From: Bufo bufo
Taxonomy: Eukaryota; Chordata; Amphibia; Anura; Bufonidae
Reading direction: 5' to 3'
DNA: 64,000 bases
Assembly: GCF_905171765.1 (NCBI RefSeq)
Contig: NC_053389.1
Location: 214,154,624 to 214,218,623, forward strand
The translations under genes were made by a program, and so were the position numbers. Below, piece after piece: positions 51,001-63,584 of the stretch (its first letter is position 1; every line of letters begins with the position of its first letter). Under the pieces are notes generated by a model that was not told where the DNA came from, did not search any database, and worked only from the letters and a program-made list of their open reading frames with translations.

Positions 51001-52860
51001 GAAAATCTGTCAGTTTTGACCTATGCAATTTCTAGACAATTAATAAAGGTTGAAACCTTTTTAATGATAAATTATGATTTTTACAATAGAAATATTTGCA
51101 CTGACTGAATGTATGAAGTTTTCTCATGCAGTTAAAAGGCAATTAGATAAGAAGGAGAATTATGTGCTTGTCAGATAGTTGATTTAACCGAGGACCAGCT
51201 TGGATTTGAATGTGTTCTGTAGCCAGTATGTGCTTTCCATCTATTTGGCCTATTTGGTTTATTCCACTCCTCTTGCTCTCTCACATCTCCTCCCTAACCT
51301 TCCATGCATAATTTTCCTGCCTCCCCGGAGAAAGTGATTGTGATGGATTCTTCAGAACCATCTGCTCTGCTTGTTAGGCTCTTAATTAACAAGTAATTAC
51401 TCGCTTAATATTCACAGTGCTGGCTGCAACAGCTCTGTCCTGAAACACACCTCGGTGAAGGAATGGGTTAACTTCAAATCATTCCCCTCCACCTCATTGT
51501 ACGTGCTTGCTGTGTCATGGGGTATCAGTGGGGTCACGGAAGGATACACAGAGCAGTGAGTTTTTGAAGACTTCTAGGAACAGGTGAGCAGAGTCTCAGT
51601 GGGGCTTAATGGAAGGAAGCTGAGCCAATTCTCAACTCCGCACTAAATGGCAGACACACTCCGGTTGTTAATGGACCCTGGCAGGGATTCCACAGCTTGG
51701 TGAAATACAAGTGTCTAATTAGATTGCCTTAGAGAGGCTTCTGTGATCTAAAACTTCAGCGAGAACTGCAGATTTGTTTGTTTACATGGTAGTTTTTGGC
51801 TGTTTTTCTGCAGGGCATATCCTTAAAACGGCAACATATTGATGAAATAAGGGAGCTAGGGCAAGATGGGTAGCGGTAAAGCCTGGCAAAAGATCAAACT
51901 AACTGAACGAGCAGCTGTCCCATGCCTACCCTGTATAGATTTGTAATAGTTCTTTCCAGCTTGTATTAGCATTCATTTGTAATGATATTATGTTTGGTCT
52001 TTGGCAGCAAGGAATCATATGCCTAGGTACATTTTGTATGGTAATATTATTATATCTATTGATGCTTAGTTATTAAATGCTTAGACTAATCCTCCCAAAT
52101 ATGATAATAATAATCTAATAATGATTACAGAGAAATTATATTTGACGTTGCATAACTAAATTAAGGGGCTATCTGGTAGATTATTTATAAAAAAAATATC
52201 TCAGAATGGTGTAATATGATAAAATACCGGTAAGTCATACTCTCCTTACCAACCACCTGTACCTCCTGTATTCTGATGTTTCCTGGGACCCTCCTGGTGT
52301 CTCTTGACACACAAGAAGTGACCATTCAGTCAATCATTGGACACACCAGTGACCTGCCTCAACCAGTGATTAGCTGAGTGGTCATTTCATTTTTGTTGAG
52401 AGGGACCTGGAAGCAGAGACTGGTAATGTGAGTACGACCTATTCAATTATTTTACATTCATTTTAGGCTTTAAAAAAAAAAATCTACCTGACAACCTCTT
52501 TAAAAAGCTGTTACTGTGTATTTAATATGACTAATTCCTTTAATTTAAAGAGAATCATTTCGTTTAAATCCAATTTTTTATATAAAACTATCTTTAAAGC
52601 TTTTTTTATATTTTTTTTATATTACTATCTATATATAACTAGAATTTATGAACTATGCCAGTTTTCAGACTGGTGACTGCAGTTTACATAATTGGCTGAT
52701 ATTTCCTGTTTCTAGCAATTCATCTTTCAGCTTTGCTGTAAATATTTGAACAGCATTAGCAGAGTCATCTGCTCTTAGGAATCCAAGAGTTCTGGGAATT
52801 TGTATTTTAACCTAGGCTTTTATCACATGACAACATTTGTAATGTACATTCTGTGTTTAC
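51001..52860. other. Stretch free of recognised TEs, candidate host non-coding DNA
   Basis: No inverted ends, arrays or TE coding similarity in 1.86 kb. Two segments have the texture of conserved noncoding DNA: 51380-51460 with TTAATTAACAAGTAATTACT (homeodomain-type TAATTA sites) and 52680-52830 around AATTGGCTGATATTTCCTG. This is an impression from composition only. Confidence 0.35.
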
Positions 52861-52865
52861 ACCAT

Positions 52866-53235
52866 ATTTTTACCCCATAAGATGCACTTTTTCCCCCCAA
52901 AAAATTCACTGCGTCTTATGCAGCAAATACTAATGAGCACTTCCATTATGGAAGTGCTCATTAGTACCAGAGGATCGGGAAGCAGTGAATGCAGTGTTCC
53001 TCAGGCTTTGTACTCACTGCTTTCTTGTCCTCTGCTGTCGGCTGTGCTCTGGCTGCACACAGCGTGAAAGCACTCTGTGACTTCACGTTGTGCGCATCGG
53101 GTCACAGCACATCCAACGGTAGGAAGAAGAAGAGAGAGTGCTGGAGGAGAGAAACTGTGGCGTCCGGAGCAGGACAGGTAAGTGGATTTTTTATTTTATG
53201 TGATCTGAGGCAAAGAGGCTGAGCTGTGACCAGAG
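52866..53235. repeat. Dispersed repeat with perfect 39-bp palindrome
   Basis: CCATATTTTTACCCCATAAG at the start resembles a widespread vertebrate DNA-transposon end. The block 52928-52966 (TACTAATGAGCACTTCC...GGAAGTGCTCATTAGTA) is a perfect palindrome, and a similar one is at 33838-33874. A poly-G run near 53240 closes it. Confidence 0.5.
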
Positions 53236-53239
53236 GCAT

Positions 53240-55195
53240 GGGGGGGGGGGGGGGTGATCTATGGTTGGCAACATGATCAATGACCTTGCCTTTGAGGCCA
53301 GTGTTCTGCTCATTCTTCTGGCCCTGACCTATAGACGTAATGTCAGCAATGATGCTGTGTCTTAGAACAAGGCTTTCTCAGCAGGGATTCAGGCAGGTTT
53401 GGATTTGCTTGACATTCAGTCTGGGAGGGGAAGAAGAGGCAAAGACCTGATACTATAGACACTCCCCGTGAGTCTTATGTTGGAATGTAAACACAGGGTG
53501 CGGGTCAAAGATCACAATTATTCTGGGTAAGTCAAAATGCAATTATCAGCTGACATAAAATGCAGTAGGGTTCAATTCTGGTGATTTTTTAATTTATTTT
53601 TTGTAACCGGAAAACCCCTTTAATGTAAAGAGTCCTTATCTGCTGACAGACAGAGATACAGTATCTGATCAGTGAGGCTCTGACACCATTTGAGAAAGTC
53701 CCAGAGCTCCTGCAAGTGTTGCAGCCTTCATGCAGTTTACCATAGGCCAGAGACATTATGATGACCATAGGTGATGTGGCCTAGGTGCAGCTCAGCTCCG
53801 TTGAACTCTGCCTGTCCTGACCTCTGCCTGTTTCCTAACCAAGAGTATTGCCCGATCTCTTTGCACTGGTGTCTCAACCTACACTGGGACTATTTCAAGA
53901 GATTGTGGAACCCACTGATCAGATGCTGATGTGGCCCCCGGGCATAGACATGCATGTTTATTACCAGATGTTTGGGGCCACACAGAATGGTATCAAGGGC
54001 CGCATGTGGCCACCGGGCCACAGGCTGTGCGCCTCTGATGTAAAGAGCCCGTTGCTATTGACAGACTACATTTGAAATGATATGGTAAATGGTAAAGTAC
54101 ATAAAAATAGAATAGCAGGAAAATATTGTATAATGTCTATGGATAATATGGAAGGCGGTTATTTTGTTTTGACATTTTCTCATATAAGAGTAACTTCCAC
54201 AATTGGGTATATAAAAAAATCCTGGAGTGTTAACTTTAACCCAAGGATTTTTCCTAATGGGAAAACAAAAACATACTGCTGGGCTGTGTGCAGAAAGCTA
54301 AGGAGAGCTTGTTAAAAAAGACATCTCTTCCATAGCTGCGTCAGGAATGCTTCATGTCTGAAGCCCGCCAGTAGGGAGTTTTCATATCCACGCAGTTTTG
54401 TTGCATACAGTAGATGGTATAATTTAGTTCTTAGAATGTATGAGATATCATACCCACAAGATTTGAGCCCTGTAAGCATGAATCCCTTTGGGAGTTTACT
54501 AAACACAAATCCTCTATGCCTTACATAGATCTTATGACAAACCACATATCCCATAAGGAAATAAATAATTCATTTCATGAACTCCAGGATACATTCTCAG
54601 GTTCCTTATGCTATGTATTTTTAAACTGAATGATGCAAGGCTAGTGGTGCAATACCGTCTGTAGACAGGTAGCATGTAGATATGCATGCTAATGCATATG
54701 ACATTAATACACTAAATTCATGTCTCAGCAATGTACCCAAATAATCTGGTTTATCTAAAATTTTCACTAATCTGCCTCCAAAAAATGAAAAATGTACCCT
54801 TCTATAAAACAAAAGTAAAGTTTGTAGATTACGAGAAACTACCTCATTTATAGTAGTAGTATAATGCCAAATATAGTTATATGTAGGAGTGATTCTGATA
54901 ACAGAGCAGAGGAAGTTATGAATGATATATCAGCTATGCTGATGTGTACTAGAACAAGGGAAATGGTTTTCCAAGCCCCTTTTCATGTGGCCAGGCGAGA
55001 CCAGAAAGTGTGTGACATGCTGACTATATGCATGGCACCGCTGCCAGCCAATCAGTGGTCTCAGCAATGGCTGTGGCCACATGCTGTTCCTGCACACATC
55101 AACGGTGATGAGCCTGTAGACAGCACATCACCCTTCTGGTCCAGCAGGTACCTGAAGCAGTGGTGAAAGGATCTCAGTGCTGGAACCAGAGTGCT
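53240..55195. other. Stretch with no confident features
   Basis: Nothing recognised apart from CTCTGCCTGTCCTGACCTCTGCC phrases near 53807 and the repeated ATGTGGCC(C/A)CCGGGC segment (53930 and 54005). Frames of up to 100 codons (54864-55166) show no domain. Confidence 0.45.
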
Positions 55196-55201
55196 GGTGA
55201 C

Positions 55202-56240
55202 TAGGGATGAGTAAACACCTGGAAGTTTAGGTTCGCCGGGTTCGGGACCAGAACTTGACCAGAACTTGACCCCGAACCAGAACCCCATTGAAGTCAATGG
55301 AGACCCAAACTTTGGGGCACTAAAATACCTTTAAAATAGTCATAATAAGGGCTAGAGGACTGCAAAATGAAACACAATGGGGATAAGAGCAGGGCAATTG
55401 CCCTGCAAGCAAATGTGGATAGGGAAATGACATAAAATAACATAGAATATAATTTTTTTTTTAATAATAATCTTGAACTAGGAGGCGGTTGTCAAAGTGG
55501 AGTAGGAGGTTAAGGAGGCGGTGGACATGGCTGTGTAGCTAGAAGCGGTGGTGGAGGATGAGGAGATAGCCAACACTGTTTTTGTTGTTTTTTCCTTTTT
55601 ATTTTTTTTCCTTTACATTTGGGAAGACCCCAAAACATTGGGAAATAGAAAAAATAATGCAAAGAGAAAGTGCGCTGGAGTATAACAATGGCTGAGTACG
55701 GCTGGTATACTCGTCTATTCAGCACAAGGTACGGACAAGTCCTGTGGGATCCATGCCTGGTTCATTTTAATGAACGTGAGCTTGTCCACATTAGCTGTGG
55801 ACAGGCGGCTGCGCTTGTCTATGATAACCTCCCCCGCCGTTCTAAACACACGTTCGAACAATACACTGGCCGCAGGGCAGGCCAAGTACCTCCAAGGTGT
55901 AAAGGGCAAGCTCAGGCCAAGTGCCCAATTTGGAAACCCAGAGGTTGATGGGGCAGGCCCATCAGTCAGTACGTGTAGACGTGTGCACACATACTGCTCC
56001 ACCATGTTGCTGAAATGCTGCCTCCTGCTAAGACGTTCCATATCAGCTGGTGGTGCTGGTTGTTGTGGCGTGCTGACAAATTTTTTCCACATTTCGGCCA
56101 TGGTGACCCTCCCTTCTGAGGTGCTGGCGGTGCCCCAGCTGCATTGGCGACTTCTTCCTCCTCCTCTGCCTTCGCCTTGTGCTTCCACTGAGCCCCCGCT
56201 GTCAGGTGGGAATGCCATCAGCAGCGCATCTACCAAAAAA
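55202..56240 (-). mobile_element. hAT-A element, 3' fragment, inverted
   Basis: The end TAGGGATGAGTAAACACCTGG at 55202 is the element's 3' end in reverse (compare 2540 and 16244). Then follow GTTCGGG-type motifs, CCCATTGAAGTCAATGG, the 3' UTR without any minisatellite and the transposase C-terminus. It breaks off at about 56240. Confidence 0.85.
55715..56236 (-). pseudogene. hAT transposase C-terminus, inverted copy
   Basis: 173 codons open (first Met at 56236): Gly/Arg loop GEGRGGGRSRQ, MAEMWKKFVSTPQQP, RRQHFSNMVEQYVCTRLHVL, and the hATC region as SVLFERVFRTAGEVI (consensus SVLSERVFSTAGG). A short out-of-phase stretch near GPAPSTSGFPNWALGLSLPF suggests two compensating indels. It ends at the same PQDLSVPCAE as the other copies. 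Only the last quarter of the protein is present. Confidence 0.88.
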
Positions 56241-56269
56241 ACCTCACCTTCTCCCTGGCTGCGATGCTC

Positions 56270-57000
56270 TGCACAGTGATTGGACAGCGCTACAGCCAGG
56301 GAGAAGGAATGTCCAGCGAGAGAAGCTGATGCCTACTCTCTGGTGTTCTGATAGTAGTAATTAGCATATAGTACGGGAGACGGTAATGGGGGCCACAGCG
56401 GGCGAACAGAGCGGTGCCCAGATATGATAGTAAGTGCAGGGAGATCCCTGGGCACCGCTCTACAGGTCCTGCTACTTAGTTAATAAAGTATGGACCCATC
56501 AAAGGCCCTCTTACAGATACAGGAGGCGGGTGCGGCACCACTGCCACTGTTTGCAGCTCCGGCTATGTGATTCTGCCGCGCCTGCCTCTTGTATCTGTAT
56601 TAAAATCATTGGTGGTGCAGTGCACCCCCCCCTTAGTATTAAAATCATTGGTGGCAGTGGCCACAGGGTCCCCTCTCCCCTCCTCCTATTTGGTGGCAGT
56701 GGCAGCTTCTGATCGGAGCCTCAGCAGTGTAATCCTCGTACTCCGATCGGTTACCATGGCAGCCAGGAAGCTACTGAAGCCCTGGCTGCCATGGTGATCT
56801 CCCTGCTGCTGTGTGTACTATGCACAGGGCAGCAGGGACAGTGTAAAGTCCTATTCACCTTAATAGAGCTCTATCAAGGTGAATAGGACAAGGGATGAAA
56901 AGATCCCAGGTTCTAGCTCCTAAAGGGGGAAATAGTTATTAAATAATGTAAAAAAAAAAAATATTAAGTCACCCCCTTTCCCAATTTTACATATAAAATA
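56270..57000. repeat. Series of hairpins in an unclassified element
   Basis: Three consecutive inverted repeats: 56752-56795 (ACCATGGCAGCCAGG / CCTGGCTGCCATGGT), 56802-56838 (CTGCTGCTGTG / CACAGGGCAGCAG) and 56848-56890 (GTCCTATTCACCTT / AAGGTGAATAGGAC). The first has close relatives in the foldback at 59890 and 60190 (CCATGGCAACCAGG). Confidence 0.7.
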
Positions 57001-57179
57001 TATAAACAATAAATGAAAAAAAATATTACATATCGCCACGTGTGAAAAGTCCAAACTATTAAAAGATCAAAAAAAAATTCTATGTGGTGAGCGCCATAAC
57101 AGAAAAAATATATAAAAACCCTAAGCCCCGCCCACCCCATAAGCCCTGGTACTATTTTTGGGTACATATTATTTTTGGT

Positions 57180-58480
57180 TGCTCTATATAACACTTTTTG
57201 TGAGGCAAGGTAACAAAAAATAGCTTTTTTGGCACTGTTTTTATTTTTTGCTACTTACAATGTTCATCTGACAGGTTAGATCATGTGGTATTTTTATAGA
57301 GCAGTTTGTTACGACCGTGACAATACCAAATATGATTACTTTATTTGGTTGTTTGTTTCAGTTTTGCATAATAAAGCATTTTTGAAAAGAATGTTTTTTT
57401 AGTGTCTCCCTATTCTGAAAGCCATATTTTTTTTTTTTTTTTTGGTGACTGTCTTATGTACGGGCTAATTGTTTTGGTATGAGATGATGGTTTGATTGGT
57501 ACTATTTTAGGGTGCATATGACTTTTTGATCGCTTGGTATTACACTTTTTGTGATGTAAGGTGACAAAAAATGGCTTTTTTGACACACTTTTTTTTTCTC
57601 GTGTTCACCTGAGGGGTTCGTTCATGTGATGTTTTTATACAACAGGTTCTTACGGATGTGGTGATACCTAATATGTATACTTTTTTATTTATTTATGTTT
57701 TATACAATAACAGCATTTTTTAATTAAAAAAAAATCATGTTTTAGTGTCTCCATATTCTGAAAGCCATGTTGTTTTTATTTTTTGGGCGATTGTCTTAGG
57801 TAGGGTCTAATTTTTTGAGGGATGAGATGATGGTTTGATTGGCACTGTTTTGGGGTGCATATGACTTTTTGATTGCTTGCTATTACACTTTTTGCGATGT
57901 AAGGTGACAAAAAAATTGCTTTTTTGACACCTTTTTTTTTTATGGTGTTCGCCTGAGGGGTTTGTTCATTTGGTATTTTTATAGAGCAGGTTGTTACGGA
58001 CGTGACAATATCTAATATGTATACTTTTTATTTTATTTAAGTTTTACACAATAACAGCATTTTTAAAACAAAAGAAATTATGTTTTAGTGTCTCCATAGT
58101 CTGAGAGCCATAGTTTTTTCAGTTTTTGGGCAATTGTCTTAGGTAGAGTATATTTTTTTGTGGGATGAGATGACGGTTTGATTGGCACTATTTTGGGGTG
58201 CATATGACTTTTTGATCGCTTGCTATTGCACTTTTTCTGATGTAAGGTGACAAAATATGGCTTTTTTTACACCGTTTTTATTTCCATTTTGTTTACAGTT
58301 CTCACCTGAGGGGTTAGGTCATGTGATATTTTTATTGAGCAGGTCCTTACGGACGTGGCAATACCTAATATGTCGACTTTTTTTATTTATTTTAGTTTTA
58401 CGCAATAATATCATTTTTGAAACAAAAAGTGACAAAATATGGCTTTTTTTCAATTATTTTTTTGTCCCACTCTGGGACTT
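57180..58480. repeat. 343-bp tandem repeat, about 3.5 units
   Basis: GGTTTGATTGG recurs at about 57489, 57832 and 58175, spacing 343. Units contain GGTGCATATGACTTTTTGAT, GATGTAAGGTGACAAAAA, CACCTGAGGGGTT and CCTAATATGTATACTTTTT. T-rich and noncoding. Similar text appears once more around 61250-61330. Confidence 0.88.
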
Positions 58481-58489
58481 CAACTTTTG

Positions 58490-59020
58490 GGGGGTGGGGG
58501 TTACAATGCATCACAATACTTCTGTAATGTGATGCATTGGCTATAAGTGTATTACCAGTGTACACTTACACTTACAGCTTGCTTACCTGTGAGATTCAGG
58601 GGGCTGGCTCTCACAGGCTAAGAGGGAAGGCAGCCACGATGCCTAACTAAGGCATCGTGCTGCCTTCCCTGCCATCGGGTCCCCATCACAGCAGCACGGG
58701 GATCCGATGGCTGCTCCATCCCCCTACATCGCCCGTGCCGCGGTCAGCACTGACTGCGGCACATCAAAGGTTAATGAGCCGGCAATACTGCCGGACCCCT
58801 TCTGCTGATCGGGCTGGCGCAGGTCCTGAACCCGCCCGATCAGTCCGCTGTAATAGTACGCCGCTGGGTGGCAAGTCACATCCTGCTGCACCGTACTATT
58901 ATGGCGCTGGTGTGGAAGGGGTTAATGTAGAAGGCTGTGAGTTTGAATCCCAGCAGAATCATTTAAAAAATAGAGGCTAAATAAAACTTAAATAGACACA
59001 CCAACCTTTTTAATTTGTGT
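58490..59020. other. Noncoding flank of the 343-bp array
   Basis: Includes the inverted pair AGGGAAGGCAGCCACGATGCCT / AGGCATCGTGCTGCCTTCCCT (58622-58670), a hairpin of about 20 bp, and a second pair GATCGGGCTGG / CCCGCCCGATC (58807-58840). Confidence 0.6.
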
Positions 59021-59022
59021 AA

Positions 59023-61114
59023 GGCCTCATGCACACGACCGTATTTTTTTTGCGGTCCGCAAAAACGGGTTCCGTTTTGCCGTGATCCGTGACCGTTTTT
59101 TCGTCCGTGGGTCTTCCTTGATTTTTGGAGGATCCACGGACATGAAAAAAAAGTCGTTTTGGTGTCCGCCTGGCCGTGCGGAGCCAAACGGATCCGTCCT
59201 GAATTACAATGCAAGTCAATGGGGACGGATCCGTTTGACGTTGACACAATATGGTGCAATTTCAAACGGATCCATCCCCCATTGACTTTCAATGTAAAGT
59301 CAGGAGTTAATATACCATAGGATCAGAGTTTTCCCCAATCCGAAGGTATATTTTAACTTGAAGCGTTCCCATCACCATGGGAACGCCTCTATATTAGAAT
59401 ATACCGTCAGATTTGAGTTACATCGTGAAACTCAAATCCGACAGTATATTCTAACACAGAGGCGTTCCCATGGTGATGGGGACGCTTCAGGTTAGAATAT
59501 ACTAAAAGAACTGTGTACATGACTGCCCCCTGCTGCCTGGCAGGTGCTGCCAGGCAGCAGGGGGCAGCCCCCCCCCCCTGTAGTTAACTCATTGGTGGCC
59601 AGTGCGGCCGGACCCCCCCTCCCTCCCCTGTAGTTAACTCATTGGTGGCCAGTGGGCCCCCCTCCCTTCCCTGTAGTTAACTCATTGGTGGCCAGTGCGG
59701 CCGGCCCCCCTCCCTCCCCTGTAGTTAACTCGTTGGTGGCCAGTGGGCCCCTCCTCCCTCCCCTGTAGTTAACTCGTTGGTGGCCAGTGGGCCTTCTCCC
59801 CTCCCTCCCCCTCCTAATTAAAATCTCCCCCCTATCATTGGTGGCAGCAGAGTGTACCGATCGGAGTCCCAGTTTAATCGCTGGGGCTCCGATCGGTAAC
59901 CATGGCAACCAGGACGCTACTGCAGTCCCGGTTGCCATGGTTACTTAGCAATTTGTAGAACCATTATACTTACCTGTGAGCTGCGATGTCTGTGTCCGGC
60001 CGGGAGCTCCTCCTACTGGTAAGTGACGTCCGGCCGGGAGCTCCTCCTACTGGTAAGTGACATGACCTGTCACTTACCAGCAGGAGGAGCTCCCTGCCGG
60101 ACGCAGACATCGCAGCTCACAGGTAAGTATAATGGTTCTACAAATTGCTAAGTAACCATGGCAACTGGGACTGCAGTAGCGTCCTGGTTGCCATGGTTAC
60201 CGATCGGAGCCCCAGCGATTAAACTGTGACTCCGATCGGTACACTCCGCTGCCACCAATGATAGGGGGGAGATTTTAATTAGGAGAAGGAGGGAGGGGAG
60301 AAGGCCCACTGGCCACCAACGAGTTAACTACAGGGGAGGGAGGGGGGGCCCACTGGCCACCAACGAGTTAACTACAGGGGAGGGAGGGGGGCCGTCCGCA
60401 CTGGCCACCAATGAGTTAACTACAGGGGAGGGAGGGGGGCCCACTGGCCACCAATGAGTTAACTACAGGGGAGGGAGGGGGGGAAAGGGCGGCCGCACTG
60501 GCCACCAATGAGTTAACTACAGGGGAGGGGGGGCCCACTGGCCACTAATGAGTTAACTACAGGGGAGGGAGGAGGGGGCCGGCCGCACTGGCCACCACTG
60601 TGTTAACTACAGGGGGGGGGCTGCCCCCTGCTGCCTGGCAGCACCTGCCAGGCAGCAGGGGGCAGTCATGTACACAGTTCTTTTAGTATATTCTAACCTG
60701 AAGCGTCCCCATCACCATGGGAACGCCTCTGTGTTAGAATATACTGTCGGTTCTGAGTTTTCACGAATTCAAAACAGCTATGAAAAAACTTTTATGCAGA
60801 CAGATCTTCGGATCCGTCTGTATAAAAACTAACCTACGGCCACAGATCACGGACACGGATGCCAATCTTGTGTGCATCCGTGTTCTTTCACAGACCCATT
60901 GACTTGAATGGGTCCGTGAACCGTTGTCCGTCAAAAAAATAGGACAGGTCATATTTTTTTGACGGACAGGATACACGGATCACGGTCTCGGCTGCAAAAC
61001 GGTGCATTTTCCGATTTTTCCACGGACACATTGAAAGTCAATGGGTCCGCGAAAAAAAAAAAGGAAAACAGCACAACGGCCATGGATGCACACAACGGTC
61101 GTGTGCATGAGGCC
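59023..61114. mobile_element. Large Harbinger-like foldback element
   Basis: The ends GGCCTCATGCACACGACCGT and ACGGTCGTGTGCATGAGGCC are perfect 20-base inverted repeats, with TAA outside both (59020-59022, 61115-61117), the PIF/Harbinger TWA target. Subterminal GGATCCGT / ACGGATCC motifs are abundant. Noncoding; its core is a palindrome of about 1.3 kb. Confidence 0.85.
59437..60757. repeat. Giant palindrome with paired minisatellites
   Basis: The arms meet near 60063 (GGTAAGTGACATGACCTGTCACTTACC). Each arm carries, from outside in, ACAGAGGCGTTCCCATGGTG, GCTGCCTGGCAGGTGCTGCC, an array of about 45-60-bp units (TGTAGTTAACTCATTGGTGG), a GATCGGTAACCATGGCAACC block and GGAGCTCCTCCTACTGG. The left array has about 5 units, the right about 7, so the arms have diverged in copy number. 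Confidence 0.9.
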
Positions 61115-61117
61115 TAA

Positions 61118-62350
61118 CTATTATTTTTTGTTGGGAAAGGTGGAAACCCTAACAGAACCCCTGCTCACCGATGACCCCCATAACTTTTTTTATAGTTATG
61201 TCACCGGAGATGAGTGGGGGCTCATATGAGGGAACTGTGTCTTTTTTGACAATACCATTTTCGGGTGTGTATGACTAGATCACTTTTTATTCCGTTTTTT
61301 GGGGAGATAAAGTGATGAAAAATGGCAGATCAGCCTTTTTTTTTTTGTTACATCCTTAACCATATGGGCTAATTATATTTTTATACTTTAATAGTATGGG
61401 TGTTTTCGAATGCAACAATCCACATAATGTTGTTCTTTTTTTGTTCATTTTTATTTTGGAGAAAGTGGGTGATTTTACATTTTAAGTTTTTTTTTATATT
61501 TTCAAAACTTTTTTTTTAACTTATTTTTAAATTACTTTTCATCAGATTACAACTTATACAGTATAATGGAAATTGCTCCATTATTCTCTATAGAAACCAC
61601 TATATCACAGTTTAGTGCTGGCACCTAGTGGCCTGAACTGGAATATACTAACAATGAGCCTGGAAGCCTAGTACAGGCTGCGGCTCATTTTTAGAACAGG
61701 GTGCTTTCCCTGATCTCCGCTGGGGGAAGGCGCGTCTGACCAGGAAGCCCGCACTTTCGTTTTTTAACACTCTCAGATGACTTGGTGACACTTGACAAAT
61801 GCCACAAGGGGGCCCACTGAGATTTATCGCCCAAGGGCCCACATGAAACTGCCGCCCCTGATCACTGGCCTCCCAACAGATGACTGGCAGGTGTCCTGGG
61901 AGAAGGACGCCAGCCAATCTGATATTGATGACCTATCCTAAAGATAATCTTATATACCTTGCTGGTACTGTAATATACTGCAGTTTCTCTGCAGAAGCAT
62001 CTGCGTGAAAAAAACATGTGTAATCCGCAATCAGTGCAGGCAGGCTATATGTGAATGTGTTGTTTGTGCAATATTTCTTTTGGGGCCCCACTTAACATTT
62101 TCCCCAGGGCCACACTTTGTCTAAAACCATCCCTGGAAGTGGGATAGTAACTCTTAGGATGGCGTCGGTGGCACTGGCCATGTCGGTGGAGTACTCGAAA
62201 CAGCACAATACGGCACCAACGTCCCAGGCATCCAGAGGGAAAAAAAACAGGCTGGTTTTGAGAGCTCCATTTATATAAGCAGGAGTATAACACGAGTTTG
62301 CGTGTCGTGTGTTTGATTTAAGTGTGTTTTTGTATAAGTGTGTGACTTTA
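61118..62350. other. T-rich stretch, no coding feature
   Basis: 61180-61520 resembles the 343-bp repeat family in style (long T runs, GGTGTGTATGACTAGATC). The rest (61600-62340) shows nothing I can name. Confidence 0.45.
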
Positions 62351-62460
62351 GATTAAGCGACTTCATATTCAGGGACTTCAGTGGGGGACTGCAGTAAATC
62401 AGTTTCTTATTACTGCATTATATTGTATTTTTCACTTTCGTTGTGTAATCCCCATCTAGT

Positions 62461-63446
62461 ATGTGTTCCATTATTGACAGCGCAGTCCAGTGCACATCTT
62501 GTCTGATGTATGCAGTCCTAGAACAGCCGTTCGAGGATGTATATAATTGTTCAAAATGTGAGCAAATTACCTGTTTGGAATCGCAAATTGAGTATCTAAA
62601 CAGGAGAGTTTCAACACTGAGAGGCATTAACAATTTGGAAAAGAATTTGCTGCTCACTGAACAAGCACTTTATGGGGTAAATGAGGGGGGAGGGTGAACG
62701 CGAGGAGACTGAGGAAAGTGAGGTAGCTAGCTGGGTAACAGTTAGAAAGAGGGGTAGAGGGAAGAGTGCCAGGGAGGCTAGCCCTGATCTGTCACACCCC
62801 AACATGTTTGCACGGTTGGCAGATGGGGGGGGATGTCGGTTCAGGGACAGCACTGCAGCAGCCGGATACTTCATCTGCCAGTCAGGGGAGTATCAGCTCC
62901 AGAAAGCAGGGGACCAGGAGAGCAGGGCAGGCCAGACAGGTGCTGGTAGTGGGAGACTCTATTATTAGGGGTACAGATAGGGTGATCTGTCACAAAGACC
63001 GTGATCGCCGAACAGTGTGTTGTCTTCATGGAGCTAGAGTTCGACACATCGCGGATCGGGTTGACAGATTACTGGGAGGAGCTGGAGAAGATCCAGCGGT
63101 CATGGTCCATATCGGAACCATTGACAAAGTTAGAGGAAGGTGGAGAGTCCTTAAAAATAATTCTAGGGATTTAGGTCAAAAGCTTAGGGCAAGGACCTCA
63201 AAGGTAGTGTTTTCCGAAATACTGCCTATACCACGAGCCACACAGGAAAGGCAGTGGGAGATTAGGGAGGTTAAAAAGTGGCTCAAGAACTGGTGTAGGA
63301 AAGAGGGGTTTGGGTTCCTGTAGAACTGGGCTGACTTCTCTGTCAGCTACAGGCTCTATCATAGGGATGGGCTGCACCTCAATGGGGAAGGGGCAGCTGT
63401 GTTGGAGGGAAAGATGGCTAGAAGGTTGGAGGAGTGTTTAAACTAG
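62461..63446 (+). pseudogene. Rex1-like ORF1: zinc-ribbon region and SGNH-type esterase
   Basis: Starts MCSIIDSAVQCTSCLMYAVL at 62461. Two CxxC pairs (CTSC and CSKC) form a zinc-ribbon-like motif, followed by a coiled-coil stretch to about residue 70. A frameshift lies near the G-run at 62688-62694. The esterase follows: VVGDSIIRG with nucleophile Ser (block I), GARVRHIADRVDRLL, and MVHIGTIDKVRG, where the family has GTND, so the block III Asn is Ile. TAG at 63321-63323 stops the frame before the DGLHLN Asp/His block (63370-63390), which is still readable to the natural stop at 63446. CR1-type ORF1 esterases are thought to assist RNP or membrane interaction; this copy cannot make it. Confidence 0.87.
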
Positions 63447-63584
63447 GGACTGGGGGGTAATTACGTTATAGGATAAGAATATAGTGCAGATAGAGACCGC
63501 GGGCAAGATAGTGGGACTGGGGGAGGAATGGAAGGAGGGACTAGAACAGTTCAGAATGAAAGGTGTAGGGTAAAAAATATACAT

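Noticed and set aside
54864..55166. 100-codon plus-strand frame
   Set aside because: No recognisable domain, average composition, and length within chance expectation for this sequence.
59639..59938. 99-codon frame with TGHQRVNYRGGRRG-type repeats
   Set aside because: Arises from the array in the foldback arm; no matching frame is kept in the other arm.
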